Shown here: positions 7,213 to 17,206 of the stretch, piece after piece
Position numbering within the stretch: position 1 is the stretch's first letter
Layout of the letters: each line of letters starts with the position of its first letter
From: Bacteroidales bacterium
GTDB lineage: Bacteria > Bacteroidota > Bacteroidia > Bacteroidales > UBA932
Assembly (NCBI GenBank): GCA_024398075.1
Contig: JAKSJM010000003.1
Coordinates: 1 to 64,000 of the forward strand
Length of the DNA: 64,000 bases
Direction of reading: 5' to 3'
Made by a program: the position numbers and the translations under genes
The notes under the pieces: generated by a model
The model's input: the letters and a program-made list of their open reading frames with translations, nothing else
The model's database searches: none
What the model was told of the DNA's origin: nothing

Positions 7213-9066
7213 CTACTTCTGCAGGAGCTTGGCGCTACGAGCGATGAAGTCTGCAAGAGCCTTGCCCTTGAGCATTCCATTCGAGAGAAGCGCGAGGTCA
7301 GTCACCTGACGAAGCACGTCGCTCTCAGGATTCTTCTCCTCCCAGATGCCCTTGATCACTGGGTTCTCCATGTTCACGATGATATTGTATGCCTCTGGCA
7401 TTTCACCGTAGAAATTCATGCCTCCACCCATTGCACTCATCTCTCTCCAGCGACGCATGAACTCGCTCTGTGTGATGAGCACTGGAGCAGCCTCCTCACC
7501 AAGATTGTCCGCCTCAACATTGTACTCATACCCTTCTGGAAGCACTGCCTTGAAAAGATCAGACAGTGACTTCTTGTCGTCATCTGACATCTCTGGCTTC
7601 ACCTTGTCGGCCTTAGGGATGAGATTGTCGACGCTGTCAGAATCCACTCTAGCGAAGCGCACATTCTCCATCTTCTGCTCAAGGAGGTTCACGAAGTGCG
7701 AATCAAGCTCGCAGTCCATAAGGAGCACATCGTACCCCTTGTTCTTGGCGGCCTCGATGAACTGGTACTGCTTCTCCACATCAGTGGCATAGAGGCAAAC
7801 GACTTTCTTATCCTTATCTGTCTGCTCACCTTCGATGGCCTTCTTGTAGTCATCGATGCTGAAATACTTGCCATCTGTGTTCTTGAGGAGAGCGAACTTC
7901 ATTCCCCTATCGCCGAACTTCTCGTCAGAGAGCATACCGTACTCGATGAAGAGCTTGATATTGTCCCACTTGCCATCGTACTGCTCCCTCTGGTTAAGGA
8001 AGATATCCTCAAGGCGGTCTGCTACCTTCTTCGTGATGTATGAAGAGATCTTCTTCACATTTGAGTCGCTCTGAAGGTAACTTCTGCTGACGTTAAGAGG
8101 GATATCTGGTGAGTCGATCACACCATGCAGCAGAGTGAGGAAGTCTGGGACAATGTTATCCACATGGTCAGTTACAAACATCTGGTTACAGTAGAGCTGG
8201 ATCTTTCTCTTGTCGATGGCCATTCTCTCCTTGATCTTAGGGAAATAGAGGATACCTGTGAGATTGAATGGGTAATCAACGTTCAGGTGGATGTAGAACA
8301 TAGGATCGTCCTCCATAGGATAGAGATCCTTGTAGAACTTCATGTAGTCCTCTTCCTTGAGGCTTGAAGGAGTCTTGGTCCAGATAGGTTCAATGTTGTT
8401 GATGACATTGTCCTTTTCTGTCTCTACCTGCTTGCCATCCTTCCACTCAGTCTGCTTGCCAAACACCACTGGAACTGGCATGAACTTGCAGTACTTGGTG
8501 AGAAGCTCCTGAATGCGTGACTTCACAGCATACTCTTCAGAGTCCTTTTCTATATAAAGTGTGATGCATGTACCGCGTTCGGCCTTGTCACAATCCTCCA
8601 TGGCATACTCTGGAGAGCCATCGCAGCTCCACTTCACTGCCTTGGCGCCATCCTTCCAGCTGAGGGTCTCGATAGTAACCTTCTCTGCGACCATAAAGGC
8701 TGAATAAAAACCAAGTCCGAAATGGCCAATGATGCTGCCTATCTGGTCTTTGTACTTCTCAAGGAACTCGCCGGCTGATGAGAATGCGATCTGGTTAATG
8801 TACTTATCGACCTCATCGGCAGTCATACCGATACCATTGTCTATGATCTTGAGAGTCTTCGCCGTCTCGTCGAGTTCGATATGAACCTTGAGTTCGCCGA
8901 CTTCGCCAGTGAAGTCACCGCTCTGCGCGAGCGCCTTCATCTTCTGTGTAGCGTCCACTGCGTTTGCCACGAGCTCACGAAGGAAAATCTCATGATCTGA
9001 ATAAAGGAACTGTTTGATGACCGGGAAAATGTTCTCGGTGGTTACACCAATTTTACCGTTTGCCAT
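7213..9066 (-). CDS. htpG: Molecular chaperone HtpG (Hsp90)
   Basis: This is an ATP-dependent Hsp90 chaperone of the cytosol, 617 residues. The GHKL ATPase domain shows ELVANAVDATQK, DNGIGMT and GHFGLGFYSAFMV. The middle domain has the conserved NVSRSYLQSD, and the C-terminal dimerisation part follows. Compared with the E. coli protein (about 620) it is full length. No TAnnTTTG box is visible in the 100 bases upstream. Instead the palindrome TGACAAATTGTCA (in 9140-9156), shared with dnaK, lies 74 bases before the start, with a strong hairpin between. This suggests stress control rather than housekeeping transcription. Confidence 0.97.
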   Translation of the reverse strand: MANGKIGVTTENIFPVIKQFLYSDHEIFLRELVANAVDATQKMKALAQSGDFTGEVGELKVHIELDETAKTLKIIDNGIGMTADEVDKYINQIAFSSAGEFLEKYKDQIGSIIGHFGLGFYSAFMVAEKVTIETLSWKDGAKAVKWSCDGSPEYAMEDCDKAERGTCITLYIEKDSEEYAVKSRIQELLTKYCKFMPVPVVFGKQTEWKDGKQVETEKDNVINNIEPIWTKTPSSLKEEDYMKFYKDLYPMEDDPMFYIHLNVDYPFNLTGILYFPKIKERMAIDKRKIQLYCNQMFVTDHVDNIVPDFLTLLHGVIDSPDIPLNVSRSYLQSDSNVKKISSYITKKVADRLEDIFLNQREQYDGKWDNIKLFIEYGMLSDEKFGDRGMKFALLKNTDGKYFSIDDYKKAIEGEQTDKDKKVVCLYATDVEKQYQFIEAAKNKGYDVLLMDCELDSHFVNLLEQKMENVRFARVDSDSVDNLIPKADKVKPEMSDDDKKSLSDLFKAVLPEGYEYNVEADNLGEEAAPVLITQSEFMRRWREMSAMGGGMNFYGEMPEAYNIIVNMENPVIKGIWEEKNPESDVLRQVTDLALLSNGMLKGKALADFIARSAKLLQK

Positions 9067-9100
9067 ATCTTTATCTTATTTAGAATTTCATATAATAAAT

Positions 9101-9135
9101 ACGGCTGAAACAGAGTCAAATTCTGTTCCAGCCGT
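9101..9135 (-). terminator. Strong hairpin between the HAD gene and htpG
   Basis: Fourteen-base arms (9101-9114 and 9122-9135) pair with one mismatch around a 7-base loop. On the minus strand the tail is ATTTATTATATG, only moderately T-rich. It could terminate the HAD transcript. If htpG is transcribed from the palindrome at 9140-9156, it would instead lie in the htpG 5' leader. Confidence 0.65.
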
Positions 9136-9139
9136 TATT

Positions 9140-9156
9140 CTGTGACAATTTGTCAG
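9140..9156. promoter_or_regulatory. Palindromic element upstream of htpG
   Basis: The minus strand reads CTGACAAATTGTCACAG, whose core TGACAA-A-TTGTCA is a perfect palindrome. The same element (TGTGACAATTTGGCAG) lies 87 bases before dnaK. It sits directly after the HAD stop codon. Confidence 0.6.
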
Positions 9157-9159
9157 CGA

Positions 9160-9999
9160 CTACTCGTATTTCGTAAAGCCCTGAAGCTCATAATCCGCCT
9201 TAATCTTGTCGATGATGGCACAAACCACTCGATATGTGCGGCTTTCCTTCGTGTAGTTCGCCGGTGTGATGAAGCGCACGCGCCCCTGCCTGAGGAGTTT
9301 TCGGGCCTTCGCCCTCTTCACCTCATTTGACGGATCAAAAACCGCTATGGAGTTTCCTCCAAACATGTTCACGATCTTCATACATGGCACGTCGGTCTCG
9401 CCATCTCCAAAGTAAATCATGTTCGAGAATGGAATACGCTTCTGATCCTCAGCCATACTGTCGTTTACCATGACAGTGTCGCGAGAACTAAGGATGCCCT
9501 TCGAGATCTTGAAGATGAACTGGGTCTTAGCAGTGTAATCCACAGCGAAACCTGGCCATTCTGCCACTCCCTTCTCGTCATAGATGAATGAGCCGGCAAA
9601 AACATGCTTGAATTCCTTCGCCACTGGGCTTCCTTCTATAATCTCCTTCAAGCCTGATGAGTTTATATAATGCTCGATACGCACTCCTTTAGACTCGCCG
9701 TACTCATTGATCAGACGGAACCATCCCTTCACGCCTTCGAAGAGTTCGATGTGCTTACCGAAAGAGCGTAAATCCTCGCGGCGCAGAGAAATGCCATTCT
9801 TCTTTGCTTCATCAAACATCAGCTTCATGTATGCAAGCACATTTGACGCATCATGCTTGATGGCGATCTCATCACTCTGGGTCCAGAACTCGCGTGGGGT
9901 CTTCCCGACAGCCTCAATGAATCCGAACTCCTGCATATTTCCAGGCGACAGCGTGCCGTCAAAATCATAAATTAGGGCAATGATAGGTTTTTTTCTCAT
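9160..9999 (-). CDS. HAD-superfamily phosphatase
   Basis: The protein has 279 residues from the ATG at 9999; the TTG four codons upstream is less likely. The haloacid dehalogenase motifs are in order: YDFDGTLS near the N-terminus (nucleophile Asp and acid Asp), INSSG (motif II), a conserved Lys region around DYTAKTQFIFKI, and YFGDGETDVPCM (motif III/IV). The large insert between motifs I and II is a cap domain of about 85 residues. The substrate is unknown. It has no signal peptide and is likely cytosolic. It has no obvious functional link to htpG; the hairpin after it probably separates the two. Confidence 0.8.
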   Translation of the reverse strand: MRKKPIIALIYDFDGTLSPGNMQEFGFIEAVGKTPREFWTQSDEIAIKHDASNVLAYMKLMFDEAKKNGISLRREDLRSFGKHIELFEGVKGWFRLINEYGESKGVRIEHYINSSGLKEIIEGSPVAKEFKHVFAGSFIYDEKGVAEWPGFAVDYTAKTQFIFKISKGILSSRDTVMVNDSMAEDQKRIPFSNMIYFGDGETDVPCMKIVNMFGGNSIAVFDPSNEVKRAKARKLLRQGRVRFITPANYTKESRTYRVVCAIIDKIKADYELQGFTKYE

Positions 10000-10078
10000 T
10001 TTCAGGGCCAATATTTCGCCACAAATATGGGTGTTTTACCACAAAATGCAGCAGTTTACCAAGCATTTAGACTTTCCA

Positions 10079-10130
10079 CAAATATAGCACAAAAAACTAT
10101 TTTCCATTCCGTTGATGATGATTAAATTTG
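10079..10130. promoter_or_regulatory. Divergent -7 boxes for the HAD gene and acyl-CoA ligase
   Basis: On plus, TAAATTTG (10123-10130) lies 31 bases before the ligase start. On minus, TATATTTG (10086-10079) lies 80 bases before the HAD start. The -33 elements are weak in both cases. Confidence 0.5.
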
Positions 10131-10160
10131 ATTTAGGAAAACAACTAAAAACACATATTT

Positions 10161-11807
10161 ATGATACCTCATTATTTAGCAAGATTCCAGGATACCACCA
10201 AGAAATACTGGGACTCAAAGGCTGTCTGCGACTTCATGGGTGAAGAGTTCACCTTTGGACAGATGGCTACATGCATCGAGAAGAATCACATCATTCTCGA
10301 GAAGGCAGGTGTAAAGAAAGGAGACAAGGTTTCACTCTGTGCAAAGAACTGTGCACGCTGGGCCGTCTCATACCTTGCGATGAACACTTACGAGGCTGTA
10401 TCAGTTCCTATCCTCGCCGACTTCCATCCAGACAGCATCTGTCATCTCGTAGAGCACTCTGGCAGCGCCATCCTCTACACCGACACAGATCACTTCAAGT
10501 CACTTGACCTTAGCAAGATGCCTAATGTAAAGGGTATCATTGACATTGCAGACTTCTCACTCCTCTTCTGTAATGACGAGGCACTCAAGGATGCAGTGGA
10601 GAACATTGACAAGTACTTCGCAGAGAAGTGGCCAAACGGCTACACTGCTGCAGATGTAGTGTTCCCTGTCGACAACATGTCTGACATAGCAGTCATCAAC
10701 TACACATCAGGTACCACAAGCGCTCCTAAGGGTGTAATGCTCACATACGAGGCTATCTCGGCGACCACAGACTTCGGTACAAGATACATTCCTTGTACGC
10801 CAGACGACAACATTGTCTCAATGCTCCCTATGGCACACATCTATGGCTTTGCGTACGAGTTCCTCTACCCTCTCTCAAACGGTGTGACTGTATATTACCT
10901 CGGCAAGACCCCTTCTCCATCCATCCTCATCAAGGCTATGCAGGAAGTCAAGCCATACATCCTCATCACAGTGCCACTCGTCATGGAGAAGATTTACAAG
11001 TCTTCGCTCAAGCCAGTGCTTGACAAGCCTGCGATGAAGATCCTCACAAAGATCCCAGGAGTCAACAAGATCATCTTCAAGAAGATCAGCGGCAAGCTCA
11101 TCGACACCTTCGGTGGAAAGGTAAGCCAGATCATCATGGGTGGTGCAGCCCTCAACCCTGAGGTCGAGGAGCTTTTCAGAAAGATTGGCCTCCCTTACAC
11201 TGTAGGTTACGGAATGACAGAGGCTGCGCCTCTTCTCGCATACCAGAGACCTGCCCAGTTCGCACAGGGCTCATGTGGTGTAGCCATTGACTGCACCCAG
11301 GTGCGCATCGACTCTGAGGACCCTCAGCACATCGCTGGAGAAATCCAGGCTAAGGGACCAAACATCACACTTGGATACTACAATGCTCCTGAGGCTACAG
11401 CAAACGCATTTACAGAGGACGGCTGGCTCAAGACTGGCGACCTCGGCGTCATGGATGCACAGGGCAACATCTTCATCCGTGGACGTAGCAAGAACATGAT
11501 CCTCTCTGCAAATGGACAGAACATCTATCCAGAGGAGGTTGAGGCTGTAATCAACAGCAAGGATTACGTGGCTGAGTCAGTGGTAGTGGACCGTGCTTCC
11601 AAGCTCGTGGCGCTCGTTTACCTCGATGACGCTGCCATCAAGAAGGCAGGTCTCGACAACGAAACTATCGCGGGCATTCCTGAGAACATCCGCATCAGCT
11701 CAAACAAGATGCTTCCAAACTACAGCCAGATCACCAAGGTGGAGATCATGACTGAGCCGTTTGTGAAGACTCCTAAGATGAGTATCAAGCGCTTCATGTA
11801 TAAGTAG
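10161..11807 (+). CDS. AMP-forming long-chain fatty acid-CoA ligase
   Basis: This is an adenylate-forming enzyme that activates a carboxylic acid, most likely a fatty acid, with ATP and CoA. The ATP-binding P-loop is YTSGTTSAPKG. Later motifs are GYGMTEAAPL (A5), GWLKTGDLG (A7) and RGRSKNMILSANGQNIYPEEVE (A8 with hinge). At 548 residues it matches the FadD-like length. It has no transmembrane segment. Its own -7 box lies upstream. Its 3' end forms a 14-bp inverted repeat with the 3' end of convergent relA. The acyl substrate cannot be told from sequence. Confidence 0.9.
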   Translation: MIPHYLARFQDTTKKYWDSKAVCDFMGEEFTFGQMATCIEKNHIILEKAGVKKGDKVSLCAKNCARWAVSYLAMNTYEAVSVPILADFHPDSICHLVEHSGSAILYTDTDHFKSLDLSKMPNVKGIIDIADFSLLFCNDEALKDAVENIDKYFAEKWPNGYTAADVVFPVDNMSDIAVINYTSGTTSAPKGVMLTYEAISATTDFGTRYIPCTPDDNIVSMLPMAHIYGFAYEFLYPLSNGVTVYYLGKTPSPSILIKAMQEVKPYILITVPLVMEKIYKSSLKPVLDKPAMKILTKIPGVNKIIFKKISGKLIDTFGGKVSQIIMGGAALNPEVEELFRKIGLPYTVGYGMTEAAPLLAYQRPAQFAQGSCGVAIDCTQVRIDSEDPQHIAGEIQAKGPNITLGYYNAPEATANAFTEDGWLKTGDLGVMDAQGNIFIRGRSKNMILSANGQNIYPEEVEAVINSKDYVAESVVVDRASKLVALVYLDDAAIKKAGLDNETIAGIPENIRISSNKMLPNYSQITKVEIMTEPFVKTPKMSIKRFMYK

Positions 11808-11821
11808 AAGCGCTTATACTC
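11780..11821. terminator. Inverted repeat shared by the ends of the acyl-CoA ligase gene and relA
   Basis: Left arm GAGTATCAAGCGCTT (11780-11794) and right arm AAGCGCTTATACTC (11808-11821) pair over 14 bp with one bulged C and a 13-base loop. It contains the stop codons of both convergent genes, whose coding ends are only 6 bases apart. There is no U-tract, so it may block read-through or protect 3' ends rather than be a classical terminator. Confidence 0.55.
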
Positions 11822-13940
11822 TCCTTACCTTATCAACGTATTTCAATACGGAAATCTGTGAAACTATCTTGTCCACCTCCATATTGGAGGGGACAAGAAT
11901 TTTCATATTAATGAGGTAGTGCTCATTTTTCTGGTCCTGTCCCACGTTGAAAGCACGTATGGACGCCCTGAAATTGTTCACCACTTCCATCACCTGAGAG
12001 ATGACAGAATGATCCATGGCCGCAGTGATGCGCAGCTCGCAGAGGAAGTCAGAAGACGATGAGCTGGATGCCCACTTCACCTTCTGAATGCGATATGGAT
12101 ATCTCTCGATGAGTCTTGCCGCATTCGGACAAGACATTCTATGTATCTTGATGCCGTCGTCGCGTGTGACGAATCCGAATACGTCGTCGCCGAAGACTGG
12201 GTTACAGCACCTCGCCATCTTATAGTCAATGCCCTTGACATCCTTGGCATTGAGCACAAGAATATCGTCACTTGAGGCATTGCCATCCCATTTCTTTGTC
12301 TCCTGCACCTCTTCCACAGCCTCTCGCTGCTGCTGAGTCGTGCATGCGATGATATACGCCTTGATGTCATTTACATCAATGCTCCCCTGCCCCAGAGCCG
12401 CGAAGAAGCCATTTGTCGAGGTGATTTTGTGCTTCTTCATGAACTCCGCCAGCATATCATCCGGGAACTCCATCTTCCAGTTCTTAAGGCGTCTCTCAAG
12501 AATCTCGCGGCCATCGGCTGCGAGCTTGTTCTCCACCTCGCTGAGCTCGTGCTTGATGCGAGCCTTGGCCTTGGAAGTGACTACCCAGTTAAGCCAGTCC
12601 TGTGCCGGCTTCTGGTTCTTGGAGCTCATGATTTCGATGACATCACCAGTCGAAAGCTTCTCCCTGATAGAAACAGCCTTGCCATTTATGCGGCCTCCGG
12701 TGCACTTTGCGCCAAGGCCTGAGTGGATATTGAATGCGAAGTCGAGTACTGTCGCCCCCTCTGGGAGCTTTCTCAGATCACCTGACGGCGTGAACACAAA
12801 AATCTCTCCTGATGGCGGCTTAGGGAGGTCTTCATCCGATGAGGACATACCATGCTCAAGCGTAGAGCGAACAGAGTTAAGCCAATTATCAAGCGTAGCC
12901 TCCCTCTTGATGCCCTTATATGACCAGTGCGACGCAAGGCCGCTCTCTGCCATAACATCCATTCTCTTCGTACGGATCTGAACCTCAAGGTAGCTTCCCT
13001 CATCATTCTTTACTGTGATATGGAGACTCTCATAGCCATTTGGCTTAGGGTTCGAGAGCCAGTCGCGAAGGCGATTCGTGTCAGACTCGTACTTCTCGGT
13101 CACGAATGAGAACACTTTCCAGCACAATGCATGCTCCTGCTCCCTATCGCCATCACAATCAATGATGAAGCGGATGGCAAACACATCATATACGCCATCG
13201 AAGCCGACTTTCTGCTTCTGCATCTTCTTCCAGATGGAATATGCAGTCTTCGTGCGAACCTTCAGCTTATACTGGATGCCCGCCTCAGAGAGTTTCGTCT
13301 TAAGAGGCTCGATGAAGTGCGTGGAAATCTTCTCCCTATCGCGCTCAGTGGCCTTCAAACGGTTCGTGATGGCCCTGTACTGCACCGGTTCAGCGAAACG
13401 GAAATAGATATCTTCCAGTTCACTCTTCATATTATACAGTCCCAGCTGATGTGCTATAGGTATGTAAAGCATCAATGTTTCCAGCTGCTTACGCTCCTGG
13501 GAGGCCTTAGGGAACATCTCCAGTGAGCGCATTACCTCAAGGCGGTCTGCCAGCTTAAGCACAGCCACCCTAGGGTCCTTGGAATATGATACAATGAGTT
13601 TCTTATAGTTATCGGCCTCAAGCTTGGTATCCTTAGGCTTGATGGTAGAAATCTTGTTCAATCCATCCACCATGGTAAGGATATCCTTGCCAAATGACTG
13701 GATGTCTATCTCTGGTTTTGTTCTTGTCGCTTCATGAAGAAATACAGCAGCGATGCACTGTGCAGAAAGACCTATCTCGTCGCATGCGATGCGCGCGACG
13801 TTCACTGGATGCTCCAGAAATGGATTTCCATTGCCTCGAGTCTCCCCTGCAAGAGCTGTTTCTGCTATAGCATAAGCTTCCGATATGAGGGCTCTTTCCT
13901 CATCGGTATATCCCGGAAAAAGTCTATCAATAATCTCCAT
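11814..13940 (-). CDS. relA: RelA/SpoT-family (p)ppGpp synthetase with degenerate hydrolase
   Basis: The protein has 708 residues. The N-terminal HD-domain region keeps the helices but the metal motif is broken: the usual LLHDxxEDT is FLHEATRTKPE, and the downstream N-M-R motif is EVMRSL. This points to a synthetase-only enzyme. The synthetase domain is intact (YDVFAIRFI, NPKPNGYESLH, EVQIRTKRMD, ASHWSYK). A TGS domain (EIFVFTPSGDL...STGDVIEI) and a C-terminal ACT domain follow, allowing ribosome-dependent stringent control. It is the last gene of the glucosaminidase-mltG-uvrB-relA run. Confidence 0.88.
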   Translation of the reverse strand: MEIIDRLFPGYTDEERALISEAYAIAETALAGETRGNGNPFLEHPVNVARIACDEIGLSAQCIAAVFLHEATRTKPEIDIQSFGKDILTMVDGLNKISTIKPKDTKLEADNYKKLIVSYSKDPRVAVLKLADRLEVMRSLEMFPKASQERKQLETLMLYIPIAHQLGLYNMKSELEDIYFRFAEPVQYRAITNRLKATERDREKISTHFIEPLKTKLSEAGIQYKLKVRTKTAYSIWKKMQKQKVGFDGVYDVFAIRFIIDCDGDREQEHALCWKVFSFVTEKYESDTNRLRDWLSNPKPNGYESLHITVKNDEGSYLEVQIRTKRMDVMAESGLASHWSYKGIKREATLDNWLNSVRSTLEHGMSSSDEDLPKPPSGEIFVFTPSGDLRKLPEGATVLDFAFNIHSGLGAKCTGGRINGKAVSIREKLSTGDVIEIMSSKNQKPAQDWLNWVVTSKAKARIKHELSEVENKLAADGREILERRLKNWKMEFPDDMLAEFMKKHKITSTNGFFAALGQGSIDVNDIKAYIIACTTQQQREAVEEVQETKKWDGNASSDDILVLNAKDVKGIDYKMARCCNPVFGDDVFGFVTRDDGIKIHRMSCPNAARLIERYPYRIQKVKWASSSSSSDFLCELRITAAMDHSVISQVMEVVNNFRASIRAFNVGQDQKNEHYLINMKILVPSNMEVDKIVSQISVLKYVDKVRRV

Positions 13941-13980
13941 AATGGCGGAAATATAGGAATTTCTTTTGAATAATCAGCGT

Positions 13981-16152
13981 CTACGCCTTGTCTTTCCAGA
14001 CTTTCAGGTACTGCTGAAGCGCCCACATCTCGTCTCGATACTTTGCTGCTTCCGTAAAATCGAGATCTGCGGCGGACTTCTGCATCCTTCTTCTGTCCTC
14101 TTCGATGAGCTTCTCTACCATCTCTCGGGTCATGCTTCGGATCACAGGATCCTGGAGCACAGCGGCGAGATCGGCCTTGACATGGCCATCCACATATGCT
14201 GAGGACGTATCTCTTCTGGAATCGAGTCCAAGATCCACTGAGACGAGTCCCTTACCCAGATCGCTAGGATCCGGAATGAATGTAGGATCATCGTATGAAG
14301 TCGGAGCACTGAGACGATTCACACCGTTTGTGAGTCTGGTCTTTCCTTCCATGCCACCAAACTCGGACATCAGGATGTTATGCTTAACCTCGACCTGCGT
14401 AGGTGTAATGCCGTTTTTCTCGTTGTACTCCATCTGCTTGGCACGGCGACGATTCGTCTCACGAATCGTCTCTTCCATTGACTTCGTGATGGTGTCAGCA
14501 TACATGATCACTAGACCATTGACATTTCTCGCAGCACGTCCCGCTGTCTGGGTCAATGCTTTCGTGGTGCGAAGGAAACCCTCCTTGTCAGCGTCCAGGA
14601 TGGCAACAAGCGACACCGAAGGGATGTCGAGACCCTCACGGAGGAGGTTGACGCCCACGAGGACGTCGAACAGCCCGTTCTTGAAGTCCTCGATGATCTC
14701 CACTCGCTCCTGGGTGTCGACGTCCGAGTGGATATACCTCGCGCGCACGCCGATCTTTGCGAAATACTCGTCAAGTTCTTCCGCCATGCGCTTGGTGAGC
14801 GTGGTCACGAGCACGCGCTCATCCCTCTCCGCTCTAAGGCGAATCTCCTCCACAAGGTTATCCACCTGATTCTCCACTGGCCTCACTTCGATAGGTGGAT
14901 CAAGTAGTCCTGTAGGACGCACGACCTGCTCCACCACGAGTCCCTCCGACTTGCGGAGTTCGTAGTCTGCCGGCGTGGCGCTGACGTATACCTTCTGACC
15001 AGTGATCGCTTCGAATTCGTCGAAGGTCAATGGGCGGTTGTCTGAGGCTGCTGGAAGACGGAAACCGTACTGGACCAGCACATCCTTTCTGGAATGGTCA
15101 CCTCCAAACATTGCCCTCACCTGAGGAAGCGTGACGTGGCTCTCATCAATGAACGTGATGAAATCCTTAGGGAAATAATCTATGAGGCAGAATGGCCTCT
15201 GGCCTGGTTTTCTACCATCGAAGTATCTTGAATAGTTCTCGATGCCTGGGCAATAACCCATCTCCTTGATCATCTCCAGATCATACTCCACTCTCTGCTT
15301 CAGGCGCTTCGCTTCCAAACCCTTGCCTATCTCCTCAAAGTATTCCATCTGCTTGACCAGATCGTCCTGAATCTGGCTCACTGCCGCAATACTTCTCTCC
15401 TTGGTGGTCACGAAATTATTGGCTGGATATATCGATATCTCGTCAATGCTCTCGATGAAAGCACCTGACACAGGGTCGATGACGCTTATGTTGTCGACCT
15501 CATCGCCAAAGAACTCGATACGAACGGCGTCGTCCGAGCCCCCTAGGAATACGTCCACAGTATCTCCCCTCACCCTGAAGGTTCCTCGCTTGAAATCAAG
15601 TTCGGTACGCGAATACAAGGCATCTACAAGCTGGTACAGAAGCCTTGTGAGGCTGCGGCTCTCTCCCTTCTTCACGTATACGGTCTGCTCGTGAAAGTCA
15701 TCTGGGTTGCCGATACCGTATAGGCAAGACACGCTTGAGATGACTATGACATCCCTACGGCCACTGAGCAATGCACTAGCAGCACTTAGACGAAGTTTCT
15801 CGATCTGATCATTGATACTGAGGTCCTTCTCTATATATGTGTCACTTGAAGGGATATAAGCCTCTGGCTGATAGTAGTCATAGTATGACACGAAATACTC
15901 TACAGCATTGTTCGGAAAGAAAGACTTGAACTCACCGTAAAGCTGTGCCGCAAGGGTCTTGTTGTGGCTGAGGATGAGCGCTGGGCGCTGAAGTTTCTCG
16001 ATTACATTTGCCATCGTGAAGGTCTTTCCAGAGCCAGTCACACCGAGAAGCGTGACATCACCCACTCCGTCCTGTATGGCGGAGCAAAGCTGCTTGATAG
16101 CCTCCGGCTGGTCACCTGAAGGCTTGTATGATGATTCTATCTTGAATTTCAT
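13981..16152 (-). CDS. uvrB: UvrABC excinuclease subunit B
   Basis: This is the damage-verifying helicase-like subunit of nucleotide excision repair. It has Walker [11 protein letters not shown], the beta-hairpin region [13 protein letters not shown] in motif II, helicase motifs including QTAGRAARN, and a C-terminal UVR motif ([12 protein letters not shown]) that contacts UvrC. At 723 residues it is longer than the common 660-690. The extra length lies between the conserved EVKHNI region and the UVR motif (about residues 600-665), a low-complexity linker rich in Asp, Ser and Gly. It lies 4 bases after mltG. Confidence 0.97.
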   Translation of the reverse strand: MKFKIESSYKPSGDQPEAIKQLCSAIQDGVGDVTLLGVTGSGKTFTMANVIEKLQRPALILSHNKTLAAQLYGEFKSFFPNNAVEYFVSYYDYYQPEAYIPSSDTYIEKDLSINDQIEKLRLSAASALLSGRRDVIVISSVSCLYGIGNPDDFHEQTVYVKKGESRSLTRLLYQLVDALYSRTELDFKRGTFRVRGDTVDVFLGGSDDAVRIEFFGDEVDNISVIDPVSGAFIESIDEISIYPANNFVTTKERSIAAVSQIQDDLVKQMEYFEEIGKGLEAKRLKQRVEYDLEMIKEMGYCPGIENYSRYFDGRKPGQRPFCLIDYFPKDFITFIDESHVTLPQVRAMFGGDHSRKDVLVQYGFRLPAASDNRPLTFDEFEAITGQKVYVSATPADYELRKSEGLVVEQVVRPTGLLDPPIEVRPVENQVDNLVEEIRLRAERDERVLVTTLTKRMAEELDEYFAKIGVRARYIHSDVDTQERVEIIEDFKNGLFDVLVGVNLLREGLDIPSVSLVAILDADKEGFLRTTKALTQTAGRAARNVNGLVIMYADTITKSMEETIRETNRRRAKQMEYNEKNGITPTQVEVKHNILMSEFGGMEGKTRLTNGVNRLSAPTSYDDPTFIPDPSDLGKGLVSVDLGLDSRRDTSSAYVDGHVKADLAAVLQDPVIRSMTREMVEKLIEEDRRRMQKSAADLDFTEAAKYRDEMWALQQYLKVWKDKA

Positions 16153-16156
16153 CTGA

Positions 16157-17203
16157 CTAGTTTGCTTGCGCGGCTCTCTTCTGAGCCTCCCTCTTATTCA
16201 GAGCCGACTGGAACTCCCTGGCATTCTTAAGATGCTCAGAGTAGGTGGCAGCGAACTTGTGTGAGCCGTTGAAGTTTGAGTTCGCACAGAAATACAGGTA
16301 ACCATGCTTGTCAGGGTTCAGCACTGCGTCAAGGCATGCCTTGGTAGGAACACAGATTGGTCCTGGAGGAAGTCCCGCATACATATAAGTATTATAAGGA
16401 GAATCTATCTCTAGGTAAGACTTAAGGATACGATTGACCTTATAGTCCAGGATGTAAGCAATGGTAGGATCGGCCTGAAGCTTCATGCCGACATGATATC
16501 TATTGAGATAAACGCCTGCAATAGAAGGCATTTCAGGCTCATAGTTAGTCTCACCCTTCACAATGGAAGCCACGATGGACACCTGCTCCTTAGTAAGCCC
16601 CTGCGCTTCCGCCTTCCTTAGGTTCTCTGGAGTCCAGTAAAGGTCATACGCCTCCTTCTGACGAGCAAAGATTTCCTCTACTGATGCGGTCCAGTACATC
16701 TGGTATGTATCTGGAATGAACATGGAGAAGACATTCTTGGGAGTGAAGCCATACTGAGCCAGGAAGCTGGAATCTTCAAGAGCATTCGCAATGGAAGTAG
16801 AGTCCACCATCATCTGGCTTGCGATCTTTCTGGCTATACCTCCATTTGTGCGGAGTGTGCCAGAGAGGACCAGATTCATCGGCGTCTGCCAACCATTGTT
16901 CAGCATTCTGGCCACGTAGACACTAGAATGCGAGGGCTTGATCACATAACGACCCGGCTTCATGTAGTCAGCCACCTGCTTCTGCGTGAAGACTCTTGTA
17001 AGGCTCCTCGCAGACTTGACCTTGGCGCTGTCCACGATCATGTCAAACACCTCATTCACCGGAGTGCCTGGATGCACGTAGATGACAGTATCCTTGCCGA
17101 AGTTTGGACGTTTGTTATCTGTATACCACTTGAAAGCAACGTATCCGACTGCAATCGCGCCGATGACACATACGGCTGCCAATATTTTGATCAGTTTCTT
17201 CAT
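16157..17203 (-). CDS. mltG: Endolytic peptidoglycan transglycosylase MltG
   Basis: This is an inner-membrane lytic transglycosylase that cuts nascent glycan strands (YceG-like family, 348 residues). One N-terminal membrane segment (about 4-24) precedes a periplasmic domain. The signature region reads [24 protein letters not shown] and then [14 protein letters not shown]; the Glu of GET corresponds to the conserved catalytic position, although the usual EKET is KGET here. It lies 3 bases after the glucosaminidase gene, so both encode cell-wall cleavage enzymes in one unit with uvrB and relA. Confidence 0.92.
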   Translation of the reverse strand: MKKLIKILAAVCVIGAIAVGYVAFKWYTDNKRPNFGKDTVIYVHPGTPVNEVFDMIVDSAKVKSARSLTRVFTQKQVADYMKPGRYVIKPSHSSVYVARMLNNGWQTPMNLVLSGTLRTNGGIARKIASQMMVDSTSIANALEDSSFLAQYGFTPKNVFSMFIPDTYQMYWTASVEEIFARQKEAYDLYWTPENLRKAEAQGLTKEQVSIVASIVKGETNYEPEMPSIAGVYLNRYHVGMKLQADPTIAYILDYKVNRILKSYLEIDSPYNTYMYAGLPPGPICVPTKACLDAVLNPDKHGYLYFCANSNFNGSHKFAATYSEHLKNAREFQSALNKREAQKRAAQAN

Positions 17204-17206
17204 ATT

